The notes under the pieces: model-generated | The model's input: only the letters and a program-made list of their open reading frames with translations | Databases searched by the model: none | Told to the model about the DNA's origin: nothing | DNA from: RGIG7378 sp964500525 | GTDB taxonomy: Bacteria > Bacillota > Clostridia > RGIG7378 | Length of the DNA stretch: 12,967 bases | Reading direction: 5' to 3' | Assembly (NCBI GenBank): GCA_964500525.1 | Contig: CAZCOE010000077.1 | Span: forward strand, 1-12,967 | Position numbers and translations under genes: made by a program | Part shown: positions 6,668 through 12,967 of the stretch, piece by piece | Layout: each line of letters starts with the position of its first letter | Position numbering within the stretch: position 1 is the first letter of the stretch

Positions 6668-6713
6668 TTCAACGTCTCCATGTCCCGGGCAAATAGTGGA
6701 AATAATCACCTTT

Positions 6714-6719
6714 ATTATA
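6714..6719 (-). promoter_or_regulatory. -10 element of the rlmD promoter
   Basis: The minus strand carries a perfect TATAAT about 47 bp upstream of the rlmD start codon. The -35 region is weak and falls inside the inverted repeat GGGCAA-N7-TTGCCC (6730-6748). Confidence 0.5.
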
Positions 6720-6729
6720 CCTGAAAAGA

Positions 6730-6748
6730 GGGCAAATGGAACTTGCCC
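6730..6748. promoter_or_regulatory. Small inverted repeat between divergent promoters
   Basis: GGGCAA (6730-6735) and TTGCCC (6743-6748) are exact reverse complements seven bases apart. They overlap the expected -35 region of the rlmD promoter. This could be an operator; the evidence is symmetry and position only. Confidence 0.35.
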
Positions 6749-6760
6749 TGACGTTAATAA

Positions 6761-6791
6761 TTTACAATACATTTAATATTGGTGGTATAAT
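6761..6791 (+). promoter_or_regulatory. Promoter of the ABC exporter operon
   Basis: A perfect TATAAT at 6786-6791 preceded by TGG makes an extended -10. TTTACA at 6761-6766 is a fair -35 with a long 19-base spacer. It lies about 45 bp upstream of the GTG start at 6834. Confidence 0.6.
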
Positions 6792-6833
6792 GTGTCATTG
6801 TATATTGTAGAAAAGTGAAAGGACATTCACCCT

Positions 6834-8579
6834 GTGTTTAAGAAATTATCCAAAAGCGTCCGTGGCTACTGGAAGGAGTCCATTTTAGCTCCCACCACCG
6901 TAGCCATCGAGGTCATAATGGAGGTTATTGTTCCCTTCCTTATGGCCACCCTTATCGACAAGGGCATTGAGGCGGGCGACATGAACGTTATCGTTCGGTA
7001 TGGCCTGCTGATGTTGCTCTGTTGTTGTATTTCAATGGCAGGCGGAGCTCTTGCAGGCATATTTGCTGCCAAGGCCTCTGCCGGATTTGCCAAGAACATG
7101 CGTCGTCGCCTGTTCTACGCCGTGCAGAACTTCTCCTTTACAAATATCGACAAGTTCTCCACCTCCAGTTTGGTCACCAGATTGACTACAGATGTATCCT
7201 TTGTGCAGAATGCATTTCAGATGCTGATCCGCATTGCCGTCCGTGCCCCTTTGATGATGGTCTTCTCCCTGATTATGGCATCCAAGGTCAGCCCACAGCT
7301 GTCCCTGGTTTTCCTTTGCGTTGTTCCCGTTCTGGGCATTGGCCTGTTCATTATCGCCAGCAAAGCTATGCCCACCTTCACCAAGGTGTTCAGTACCTAT
7401 GACGATATGAACAACGTGGTGGACGAGAACCTGTCCGGCATCCGGGTTGTCAAGGCCTTTGTCCGGGAGGAACATGAGAAATCCAAGTTTCACTCGGTTT
7501 CCGAGAGGCTGTTCCGACTGTACCTCAGGGCAGAGCACATTTTGGCTTTTAACTCACCTCTGATGATGCTGTGCATGAACAGCTGTCTCCTGCTGGTTTC
7601 CTGGTTCGGCGCCAAGCTGATTATTATGAGCGGCGGCACCACATTGAGCACCGGCGGACTGACCAGTTTGTTCTCCTACGCCACTCAGATGCTCATGTCC
7701 CTTATGAACCTTTCCATGATCTTCGTTATGCTGACCATGTCCAAGACCTCTGCCCGGCGTATAGTGGAGGTGCTGGACGAGAAGAGCGACATTCTGAGTC
7801 CCGAGGCCGACGCTGTCACTGAGGTGGCAGACGGTTCCATTGACTTTAACAACGTGTCCTTCAGCTACTCCGGCGACCATGATCACCTGAGTCTCAAGAA
7901 TGTGGACATTCACATTAAATCCGGCGAGACCATAGGCATTATCGGCGGTACCGGTTCCTCCAAGTCCACCTTTGTCCAGATGATTCCCAGACTGTATGAC
8001 ACAACAGAGGGGCAGGTTCTGGTGGGCGGAGTGGATGTCAAGCAGTACGATCTGGACACTCTCCGGGGCCAGGTTGCCATGGTGCTCCAGAAGAACACAC
8101 TGTTCTCCGGCACTATCAAGGATAACCTGCGCTGGGGTAACCCCGATGCCACTGACCGGGAGATGGAGGAGGCATGCCGTATGGCAGATGCCCACGATTT
8201 TATCAGTTCCTTCCCAGACGGATACGACACATATATCGAGCAGGGAGGCTCCAACGTCTCCGGTGGACAGAAGCAGCGCCTCTGTATCGCACGAGCACTG
8301 CTCAAGCGTCCCAAGATACTGATTCTGGACGATTCCACCAGTGCGGTTGACACCGCAACAGATGCCCGGATTCGCCAGGCCTTTGCCAAGTACATCCCAG
8401 AGACCACCAAGCTGATTATCGCCCAGCGCATTACCTCGGTTCAGGATGCTGACCGCATCATCATTATGGACAATGGATCCATTGCAGATGTTGGCACCCA
8501 CAGGGAGCTGCTGCAGCGAAACAACATTTACCAAGAGGTTTATTACTCTCAGCTAAAGGGAGGTGAGGATCATGAGTAA
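6834..8579 (+). CDS. Heterodimeric ABC exporter, degenerate-site subunit
   Basis: A 581-residue ATP-binding cassette half-transporter with six expected membrane helices in about residues 18-300 and a nucleotide-binding domain in about 335-575. Motifs: Walker A GGTGSSKST near 371-379, Q-loop Q419, canonical signature VSGGQ at 475-479, and Walker B ILILDD with Asp500 where the catalytic glutamate normally stands. Q531 sits in AQRITS where the switch histidine normally stands. These replacements mark the member that contributes the inactive ATP site of a TM287/288- or BmrCD-like heterodimer, while its intact signature completes the active site of the partner. The start is GTG at 6834 with AAAGGA ten bases upstream, and the protein begins directly with the usual amphipathic segment. 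The stop overlaps the start of the next gene. Exported substrate unknown; multidrug export is only a family-level guess. Confidence 0.92.
   Translation: MFKKLSKSVRGYWKESILAPTTVAIEVIMEVIVPFLMATLIDKGIEAGDMNVIVRYGLLMLLCCCISMAGGALAGIFAAKASAGFAKNMRRRLFYAVQNFSFTNIDKFSTSSLVTRLTTDVSFVQNAFQMLIRIAVRAPLMMVFSLIMASKVSPQLSLVFLCVVPVLGIGLFIIASKAMPTFTKVFSTYDDMNNVVDENLSGIRVVKAFVREEHEKSKFHSVSERLFRLYLRAEHILAFNSPLMMLCMNSCLLLVSWFGAKLIIMSGGTTLSTGGLTSLFSYATQMLMSLMNLSMIFVMLTMSKTSARRIVEVLDEKSDILSPEADAVTEVADGSIDFNNVSFSYSGDHDHLSLKNVDIHIKSGETIGIIGGTGSSKSTFVQMIPRLYDTTEGQVLVGGVDVKQYDLDTLRGQVAMVLQKNTLFSGTIKDNLRWGNPDATDREMEEACRMADAHDFISSFPDGYDTYIEQGGSNVSGGQKQRLCIARALLKRPKILILDDSTSAVDTATDARIRQAFAKYIPETTKLIIAQRITSVQDADRIIIMDNGSIADVGTHRELLQRNNIYQEVYYSQLKGGEDHE
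8558..8565 (+). promoter_or_regulatory. Ribosome binding site of the second exporter gene
   Basis: GGGAGGTG lies six bases before ATG 8572 and inside the end of the previous gene. It favours ATG 8572 over the in-frame GTG at 8563, which overlaps the site itself. Confidence 0.8.
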
Positions 8580-10497
8580 AATGGGCCCCGGCGGCAGGAG
8601 AGTAGGAGCAGTACCTCCCGGCACCAAGATTGACTTTAAGACAGCCAAGAGATTGCTGGCCTATGTTGGCCGCAACAGGATTTTGCTGGTTGTCGTTACT
8701 ATCTGCCTTTTGATCTACTCTGTGGCCTCAGTTGCAGGCAGCCTGTTTACCAGCACATTGGTGGACGACTATATCACTCCTATGCTGCTGGAATATGTTC
8801 CCGGTGCTGAATCCGCCGGCTTCTTCAACGGTCTGGCCAAGCTGGTGCTGACAATGGCATTGCTCTACGTCCTATGCATTGCGGCCAACTTTACCTCCAA
8901 CTGGTTCATGGTGCGGGTTTCGCACAATACACTTAAGCAGGTCCGCAATGACATGTTCGACAAGATGCAGACACTGCCCATCCGGTACTTTGACACTCAC
9001 CCCAGAGGCGACGTCATGAGCCGTTATACCAACGACGCCGACACCCTCCGGCAGATGATTTCCCAGAGCCTGCCCCAGGCAGTTTCCTCTCTGCTGTCGG
9101 TTACGGCTGTGTTCATTGGTATGCTGGTGCTGAACGTTCCCCTGACCATTCTGGTGGTACTGTTCGTCCTGGCGACCACTACCTTGACTAAACCCATTGC
9201 ATCCAACAGTGCCAAGTACTTTGTGCGCCACCAGTCAGCTCTGGGCAGCGTAAACGGCAACATTGAGGAAATTATCAACGGCCAAAAGGTAGTTAAGGTG
9301 TTCTGCCATGAGGATGCTGCCAAGGCCGACTTTGACAAGCTGAATGAGGAGTTGGAGCACAATGCCTACAGCGCAAACAAATTCTCAAACATCTTCTTCC
9401 CAATCATGGGCAACCTGGGCCACGTTCTGTATGTTATGGTGGCTCTGGTGGGAGGCTTCATGGCCATCAAGTGGAACGCCGTTTCTCTGGGCACTGTGGT
9501 TGCCTTCCTGGGCATGTCCCGGAATTTTGCTATGCCTATCAACCAGCTGTCACAGCAAATCAGCTCTGTTATCATGGCACTGGCCGGTGCAGCCCGCATA
9601 TTCCAGCTCATGGACGAACAGCCCGAGGAGGATGACGGCTACGTCACCCTGGTAAATGTGACCTATGACGAAAACGGCAACATTCAGGAAAGCGACAAGA
9701 AGACCGGTCTCTGGGCCTGGAGACATCCTCATCAGGCCAGCGGCGAAGTAACATACACTCCTCTCACCGGAGACATCCGCATGTTCAGCGTGGACTTTGG
9801 CTACGTTCCCGAGAAGCAGGTCCTCCACGACATAACTCTGTATGCCGAACCGGGACAGAAGGTAGCCTTTGTAGGTGCCACAGGTGCCGGCAAGACCACC
9901 ATCACCAACCTGCTGAACCGTTTCTACTCCATTGCAGACGGCAAAATTCGCTACGATGGCATTAATATCAACAAGATCAAGCTCAGCGACCTGAGGCGCT
10001 CTCTGGGTATGGTGCTGCAGGATGTAAACCTGTTTACCGGTACTGTTATGGAGAACATTCGCTACGGTCGTCTGGACGCTACCGACCAAGAATGCATCCA
10101 GGCTGCTAAGCTGGCCCACGCCAACGAATTCATCGAGATGCTGCCCCAGGGGTATCAGACAATGCTCACTGCCAACGGTGGCAACCTGTCCCAGGGCCAG
10201 AGGCAGCTGCTGTCCATTGCCAGAGTTGCGGTTGCCGATCCTCCGGTTATGATCATGGACGAGGCCACATCCTCCATCGACACCCGTACCGAGGCCATTG
10301 TTGCCCGGGGCATGGATGCCTTGATGAAGGGCAGAACCGTATTTGTCATCGCTCACCGACTGTCCACAGTACAGAACTCCGACGTTATCATGGTTCTGGA
10401 CCACGGACGCATTATCGAGCGAGGCAACCACGAGAGCCTTATCGCAGAGAAAAAGAACTACTACCAGCTGTATACCGGTGTTTTCGAGCTGGAATAA
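8572..10497 (+). CDS. Heterodimeric ABC exporter, catalytically competent subunit
   Basis: A 641-residue half-transporter: membrane domain in about residues 25-345 and nucleotide-binding domain in about 403-640. Walker A GATGAGKT is at 435-442, Walker B VMIMDE has the catalytic Glu564, and the switch His595 is in IAHRLS; all are canonical. The signature is LSQGQ (539-543) instead of LSGGQ. Thus its own Walker and switch residues pair with the intact VSGGQ of the upstream protein to form the working site. Its altered signature pairs with the degenerate Walker B of the partner. About 50 extra residues (351-400, TYDENGN to PLTGD) link the two domains, as in several Firmicutes members. It overlaps the upstream gene by eight bases, so the two are co-transcribed and probably translationally coupled. 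Substrate unknown. Confidence 0.92.
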   Translation: MSKMGPGGRRVGAVPPGTKIDFKTAKRLLAYVGRNRILLVVVTICLLIYSVASVAGSLFTSTLVDDYITPMLLEYVPGAESAGFFNGLAKLVLTMALLYVLCIAANFTSNWFMVRVSHNTLKQVRNDMFDKMQTLPIRYFDTHPRGDVMSRYTNDADTLRQMISQSLPQAVSSLLSVTAVFIGMLVLNVPLTILVVLFVLATTTLTKPIASNSAKYFVRHQSALGSVNGNIEEIINGQKVVKVFCHEDAAKADFDKLNEELEHNAYSANKFSNIFFPIMGNLGHVLYVMVALVGGFMAIKWNAVSLGTVVAFLGMSRNFAMPINQLSQQISSVIMALAGAARIFQLMDEQPEEDDGYVTLVNVTYDENGNIQESDKKTGLWAWRHPHQASGEVTYTPLTGDIRMFSVDFGYVPEKQVLHDITLYAEPGQKVAFVGATGAGKTTITNLLNRFYSIADGKIRYDGININKIKLSDLRRSLGMVLQDVNLFTGTVMENIRYGRLDATDQECIQAAKLAHANEFIEMLPQGYQTMLTANGGNLSQGQRQLLSIARVAVADPPVMIMDEATSSIDTRTEAIVARGMDALMKGRTVFVIAHRLSTVQNSDVIMVLDHGRIIERGNHESLIAEKKNYYQLYTGVFELE

Positions 10498-10526
10498 CGG
10501 ACTTGACCGAAAAAACTACACAAAGA

Positions 10527-10558
10527 GTCACGATATGGTTTATATCGTGGCTTTTTTT
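10527..10558 (+). terminator. Rho-independent terminator of the exporter operon
   Basis: A ten-pair stem, GTCACGATAT (10527-10536) with ATATCGTGGC (10542-10551), one G-U pair and a five-base loop, is followed by seven T (10552-10558). It lies 29 bp after the stop codon. Confidence 0.9.
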
Positions 10559-10579
10559 CTGTAATACTTCCATATTATG

Positions 10580-10588
10580 TGCTATACT
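10580..10588 (+). promoter_or_regulatory. Candidate extended -10 promoter for the zinc-ribbon gene
   Basis: TGCTATACT is an extended -10 element (TGn plus five of six TATAAT matches) just after the terminator and about 100 bp upstream of ATG 10687. No good -35 is visible. Confidence 0.45.
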
Positions 10589-10638
10589 TTGTATAAGTAC
10601 ATTGTGTGGATACCGGACCATACATACCCACAAATACA

Positions 10639-10677
10639 ATGAAAGGAACAATAAAGTTACCGGTACCGCTTTATTAG
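10639..10677 (+). promoter_or_regulatory. Leader with inverted repeat and possible 12-codon upstream frame
   Basis: AATAAAG (10650-10656) and CTTTATT (10669-10675) are exact reverse complements flanking the palindrome CGGTACCG (10661-10668). A short frame, MKGTIKLPVPLY, runs from ATG 10639 to TAG 10675-10677. The purine-rich GAAAGGA (10641-10647) is too far from ATG 10687 to be its ribosome site. The structure may control translation of the next gene, but no known riboswitch class is recognised. Confidence 0.35.
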
Positions 10678-10686
10678 CTCATTTTT

Positions 10687-12426
10687 ATGATTACTTGTTC
10701 TAATTGTGGAAACAGCATGGAAGATAACGCCAAGTTCTGCCCCAAGTGTGGAACCGCTGTATCCACCCAGGAGGATCCCGCTCCTGCTCAGGAGGAGACT
10801 GCAGAGGCTGAAGTCACCGAGCCTGAGACCCCCGCACCACAGGAAGAGGAGGCTGCCCCCAAGGCAGAGACTCCTGAAAAGTCTTCCTCAATAGGAGATT
10901 TGCTCATGAAGCTGCCCAAGAATTATCTCGTTCTGGGTGTCTGTATCGTGGCACTGATTCTGGTTATCGGACTGGCTATCGGAATTGCCAACTCCGGCGA
11001 CAAGGGCTACATGTTCTACTTGTCCGACGAAAAGATCTTCGTTGCAGACGGCCGGAAGCTGAAGCCTGTTGAACTTTGCGACTTTACAGAATATTCGCCT
11101 GCATCCTCTATGAGCAAAGATGGCAAGAAGTGGCTGCTCAGTGATGAGGACGGCGCACTGTACTTTGCAGAGCTCGGCAGCCGCAAGGGCCCCGTTAAGT
11201 TGGCCAGCGACTATGACGAGGCATATGCCGACGAGAATTTCAAGATCTTCACCTACACCAAGGACAACGCCATCTACCAGTGCAATGCCAAGGGCGACGC
11301 TGTTAAGGGCGAGAAGAAGATTCAGAGCAAGGTTGGCTCTCTCCTGACCGTATCCTCCGACGCAAAGATTATCTATTTCAAGGATGAGGACGGCGCCTAC
11401 TATGTTAAAGAGGGCCGCAAGGACGCTCAGTTAATCTGTGAGGCTGAGGAAATCACCAGAATTCTGGGCTATACCGAGAACTACAAAACCATATACTTCC
11501 TGGATGAGGAGAATACTCTGTGCTCCAAGACAGTTGGAAAGGATGTTGTGGAAATTGTTGAGGACGTTGTTAACGCCTACGGATTCTTCAGAAATCTCAC
11601 TGACGGTTCCTTCTATGTCATCACCTCCGATGACAAACTTGGCGATCCCTCCGATTTGCCTGAGGACGATTCCACTTCCTTGGAAGACATCGCAATCCGG
11701 GGAGAAGCAACACTCCACCTCGTAAAGGGAACCAAGGTCACAGAGGTTATCGAGGAGCTGCCCTATACCCTCAGCGGATTTGACATGATATGCGCCAGAG
11801 AGGCAGATGCCGCTGTTATCGGCTACTACGACATAGACGAAGACGAAAATGTCTACTACATGGTTGTTGGTACCAAATCCGCACTGTGGGATGAGCAGAT
11901 TGAAGACGCCTGTGTAATCACTTCCAACGGTTCCACTGTCTACTATATCGATGAGTATGACGAAAACGGTTTGGGCGACCTGTACAGCGCTAAGGTGAGC
12001 ACCAAGCCCTCCAGCGGCAAATTGGTGGACGAGGAAGTTACTAAAGTAAATCTCTTTGACAACAAGCCTGTATACTTCAAGGACATTGACGAGAATAACG
12101 AAGGCACTCTGTGCTACAATGGCAAGGTAGTATCTGAGGACGTTCCCTCCGAAAACAGCCTTATAAGATATCACAAGGAGTCCGGCAGCATCCTGTTCTA
12201 CACCGACTATAACAGTGAAAAGGCACGGGGTACTCTTTGCAAGTACAATGGCAAAACCAAGACTGTTGCCGAGGACGTCTACCATGCAGCCTTCATGACC
12301 GATGGCAGAATCTGCTACCTCACAGAGTACAAGGATAACGAAGGCGAACTGTACATTTCCGGCAGGAAAAAGCCTATTGCTGACGAGGTATCCTACTTTG
12401 CCACTTCCTATGAGGAACTGAGATAA
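10687..12426 (+). CDS. Zinc-ribbon, single-TM protein with large propeller-like extracellular domain
   Basis: A 579-residue protein. Residues 1-22 form a zinc ribbon with C4, C7, C18 and C21 (CSNC and CPKC). A Pro/Glu/Ala-rich linker follows (about 27-66), then one membrane helix at about 80-102 (YLVLGVCIVALILVIGLAIG). The last 470 or so residues are rich in Asp, Tyr and Lys and show repeated blade-like units of about 40 residues, such as VYYIDEYDENGLGDLYS, PVYFKDIDENNEGTLCYNG and ICYLTEYKDNEGELYISG, which suggests a beta-propeller outside the cell. The ribbon would be cytoplasmic. The start at ATG 10687 is required to keep C4, yet no Shine-Dalgarno lies at a proper distance. The gene stands alone between two terminators. 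I cannot assign a function; sensing or cell-surface interaction is a guess from architecture. Long minus-strand frames across it are shadows. Confidence 0.85.
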   Translation: MITCSNCGNSMEDNAKFCPKCGTAVSTQEDPAPAQEETAEAEVTEPETPAPQEEEAAPKAETPEKSSSIGDLLMKLPKNYLVLGVCIVALILVIGLAIGIANSGDKGYMFYLSDEKIFVADGRKLKPVELCDFTEYSPASSMSKDGKKWLLSDEDGALYFAELGSRKGPVKLASDYDEAYADENFKIFTYTKDNAIYQCNAKGDAVKGEKKIQSKVGSLLTVSSDAKIIYFKDEDGAYYVKEGRKDAQLICEAEEITRILGYTENYKTIYFLDEENTLCSKTVGKDVVEIVEDVVNAYGFFRNLTDGSFYVITSDDKLGDPSDLPEDDSTSLEDIAIRGEATLHLVKGTKVTEVIEELPYTLSGFDMICAREADAAVIGYYDIDEDENVYYMVVGTKSALWDEQIEDACVITSNGSTVYYIDEYDENGLGDLYSAKVSTKPSSGKLVDEEVTKVNLFDNKPVYFKDIDENNEGTLCYNGKVVSEDVPSENSLIRYHKESGSILFYTDYNSEKARGTLCKYNGKTKTVAEDVYHAAFMTDGRICYLTEYKDNEGELYISGRKKPIADEVSYFATSYEELR

Positions 12427-12484
12427 GCGAGAAGCTGCTCTGGCCTGCTGATAGGCAGGTTGAGATAATTGTAGAATGAATAAA

Positions 12485-12522
12485 CGAGGATGGGCTGGGT
12501 TTCCGGCGCATCCTTGTTTTTT
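12485..12522 (+). terminator. Rho-independent terminator after the zinc-ribbon gene
   Basis: CGAGGATG (12485-12492) pairs with CATCCTTG (12509-12516), and inside it GCTGG pairs with CCGGC around a GTTT loop. A run of six T follows at 12517-12522. It lies about 60 bp after the stop codon. Confidence 0.9.
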
Positions 12523-12575
12523 GGGGTTGTGTGTGAGTTGCTGCTATGTACTGTGCATCTTAAGGTGGGTGATGG

Positions 12576-12603
12576 TGGTGGTCGTGACAGGATTCGAACC
12601 TGC
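12576..12603 (-). tRNA. Orphan tRNA 3' end (T-arm, acceptor strand, CCA)
   Basis: On the minus strand: T-stem and loop GCAGG-TTCGAAT-CCTGT (12587-12603), then acceptor strand CACGACC, discriminator A and CCA (ending at 12576). This is the exact order and spacing of a tRNA 3' end. The matching 5' acceptor strand GGTCGTG is absent in the expected 75-95 bases upstream, as are D-arm and anticodon arm. It is therefore a partial tRNA, as left at the end of an element integrated in a tRNA gene or by deletion. Open frames here (VTGFEPAASS, DRIRTCG) are artefacts of translating this segment. Confidence 0.7.
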
Positions 12604-12680
12604 GGCATCTTCGGCATTGCCGCCTCTTGCGGTGCCCGACTCAATGTTCGCTTTCAGCTCCATTTCGTCCACCGCTGCGC

Positions 12681-12727
12681 CAAATTCTCCTCCCAGTTTC
12701 CGCCACTGGCGGCGGTCAGAGAATTTG
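12681..12727. repeat. Nested imperfect palindrome
   Basis: Outer arms CAAATTCTC (12681-12689) and GAGAATTTG (12719-12727) are exact reverse complements. Inner arms CCGCC (12700-12704) and GGCGG (12708-12712) form a second hairpin between them. The form is that of an interspersed palindromic repeat; copy number cannot be judged from one window. Confidence 0.7.
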
Positions 12728-12751
12728 CCCAAACCAAGCGCTTGCTTTGGG
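12728..12751. repeat. 24-bp near-perfect palindrome
   Basis: CCCAAA-C-CAAGC meets GCTTG-C-TTTGGG; only the symmetric C/C pair (12734, 12745) fails. It abuts the previous palindrome directly, so the two probably form one unit. Confidence 0.75.
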
Positions 12752-12822
12752 TACAAAGAATGAATGCCATTCGGGAAGCAGCAATGGAAATCGTCAATCA
12801 TAACATTGTTCATAACTGAGGT

Positions 12823-12843
12823 AAAAAAGCCCTTCTCGAAGGC
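12823..12843 (-). terminator. Weak candidate terminator on the minus strand
   Basis: The minus strand reads GCCTTCGAGAAGGGC followed by six T. The stem is short (CCTT/AAGG with a four-base loop and a bulged G below), so function is uncertain. It would end transcription coming from the transposase-like scrap. Confidence 0.3.
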
Positions 12844-12852
12844 AATACAAAA

Positions 12853-12909
12853 ATACCGTTACGTAACACCTTGACCGTTTTCTCAATCAAGTCATACACT
12901 TAACGGTAT
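12853..12909. repeat. Nine-base inverted repeat around 39 bp
   Basis: ATACCGTTA (12853-12861) and TAACGGTAT (12901-12909) are exact reverse complements. The left arm overlaps a ten-base palindrome GTTACGTAAC (12858-12867). It may be the ends of a very short element or chance. Confidence 0.45.
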
Positions 12910-12967
12910 AATTTTGCAGTACCCAATGGGCAATTCTGCCATGCGGTGATTTCCGGTGTGATCTTCT
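12900..12967 (-). pseudogene. Scrap resembling an IS256-family transposase
   Basis: The minus-strand frame entering from the right edge reads KITPEITAWQNCPLG, then TAKLYR and TAA at 12900-12902. From memory, IS256-type (mutator-like) transposases carry a comparable PE(V/I)..WQ.RPL segment just before their first catalytic aspartate; here the likeness stops after PL. If correct, the gene is cut off at this point. Only 14 or so residues support the call. Confidence 0.4.

Larger units (their letters stand above)
12604..12822. other. Gene-poor stretch with palindromes
   Basis: No credible gene is seen. Open frames on both strands lack ribosome sites and run into the tRNA fragment. The stretch is dominated by the palindromes listed at 12681-12727 and 12728-12751. 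Confidence 0.5.

Noticed and set aside
7554..8534. 326-codon minus-strand open frame opposite the first exporter gene
   Set aside because: It is antisense to a gene with intact ABC motifs, has low-complexity His/Gly/Val composition and no ribosome site; a shadow of GC-rich codon use.
9550..10431. 293-codon minus-strand open frame opposite the second exporter gene
   Set aside because: Antisense shadow of a well-supported ABC subunit.
11431..12285. 284-codon minus-strand open frame opposite the zinc-ribbon gene
   Set aside because: Antisense shadow; no Shine-Dalgarno and no recognisable domain.
12728..12742. Resemblance of CCCAAACCAAGCGCT to the anticodon arm of a proline tRNA
   Set aside because: It lies about 125 bases from the T-arm, flanking bases do not continue the match, and it is better explained as half of the palindrome 12728-12751.
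12490..12819. Open frames on both strands over the tRNA fragment
   Set aside because: Peptides such as VTGFEPAASS and DRIRTCG are the usual artefacts of translating tRNA 3' ends; no ribosome sites.

Overview
The window looks like a piece of a gut-type Clostridia chromosome (Bacillota, probably Oscillospiraceae-like). Reasons: many GTG/ATG starts with strong GGAGG ribosome sites, an LCAC lipobox, a heterodimeric Firmicutes ABC exporter, a zinc-ribbon/single-TM protein, and a GC-richer backbone (positions 1-968 and 5260-12967) interrupted by a clearly AT-richer block (about 970-5250).

Layout. 1-799 (minus): N-terminal part of a lipoprotein gene running off the left edge. 928-5270: an insertion at the 3' end of rlmD. 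It consists of three single-gene modules, all on the minus strand like rlmD itself: a DUF1016/YhcG-type PD-(D/E)XK nuclease gene (1016-2065), a fused aminoglycoside-phosphotransferase-like plus Ser/Thr-kinase-like gene (2389-4089), and a rhuM-family gene broken by one in-frame stop (4191-5207). Modules are separated and bounded by four same-orientation copies of the last codons of rlmD, each encoding a VET..LL-type tail with its own stop (cores near 961, 2296, 4158 and 5264). 5204-6667 (minus): rlmD, a TRAM/4Fe-4S 23S rRNA (uracil-C5)-methyltransferase. 6668-6833: divergent promoter region. 6834-10497 (plus): two overlapping genes for an asymmetric heterodimeric ABC exporter, ending at a strong terminator. 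10687-12426 (plus): zinc-ribbon, single-TM protein with a large propeller-like extracellular domain, again followed by a strong terminator. 12523-12967: gene-poor debris with an orphan tRNA 3' end, nested palindromes and a scrap that resembles an IS256-family transposase.

How it works together. The backbone genes are ordinary. The notable part is the rlmD 3' end, which looks like a landing site used repeatedly. Removing everything between the first and last tail copies joins rlmD to an in-frame C-terminus (HVETVVLLSNVQKK stop), so the essential reading frame survives insertion. Each module carries one accessory gene and leaves a fresh rlmD tail behind, which resembles an integron-like cassette row but uses a protein-coding tail as the repeat. 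No recombinase is present in the window. RhuM and DUF1016 proteins are known companions of restriction-modification loci, so a defence or anti-defence role is plausible but is inference. Both nuclease and rhuM genes also contain striking palindromes; the nuclease one has a near-copy just upstream of its start codon.
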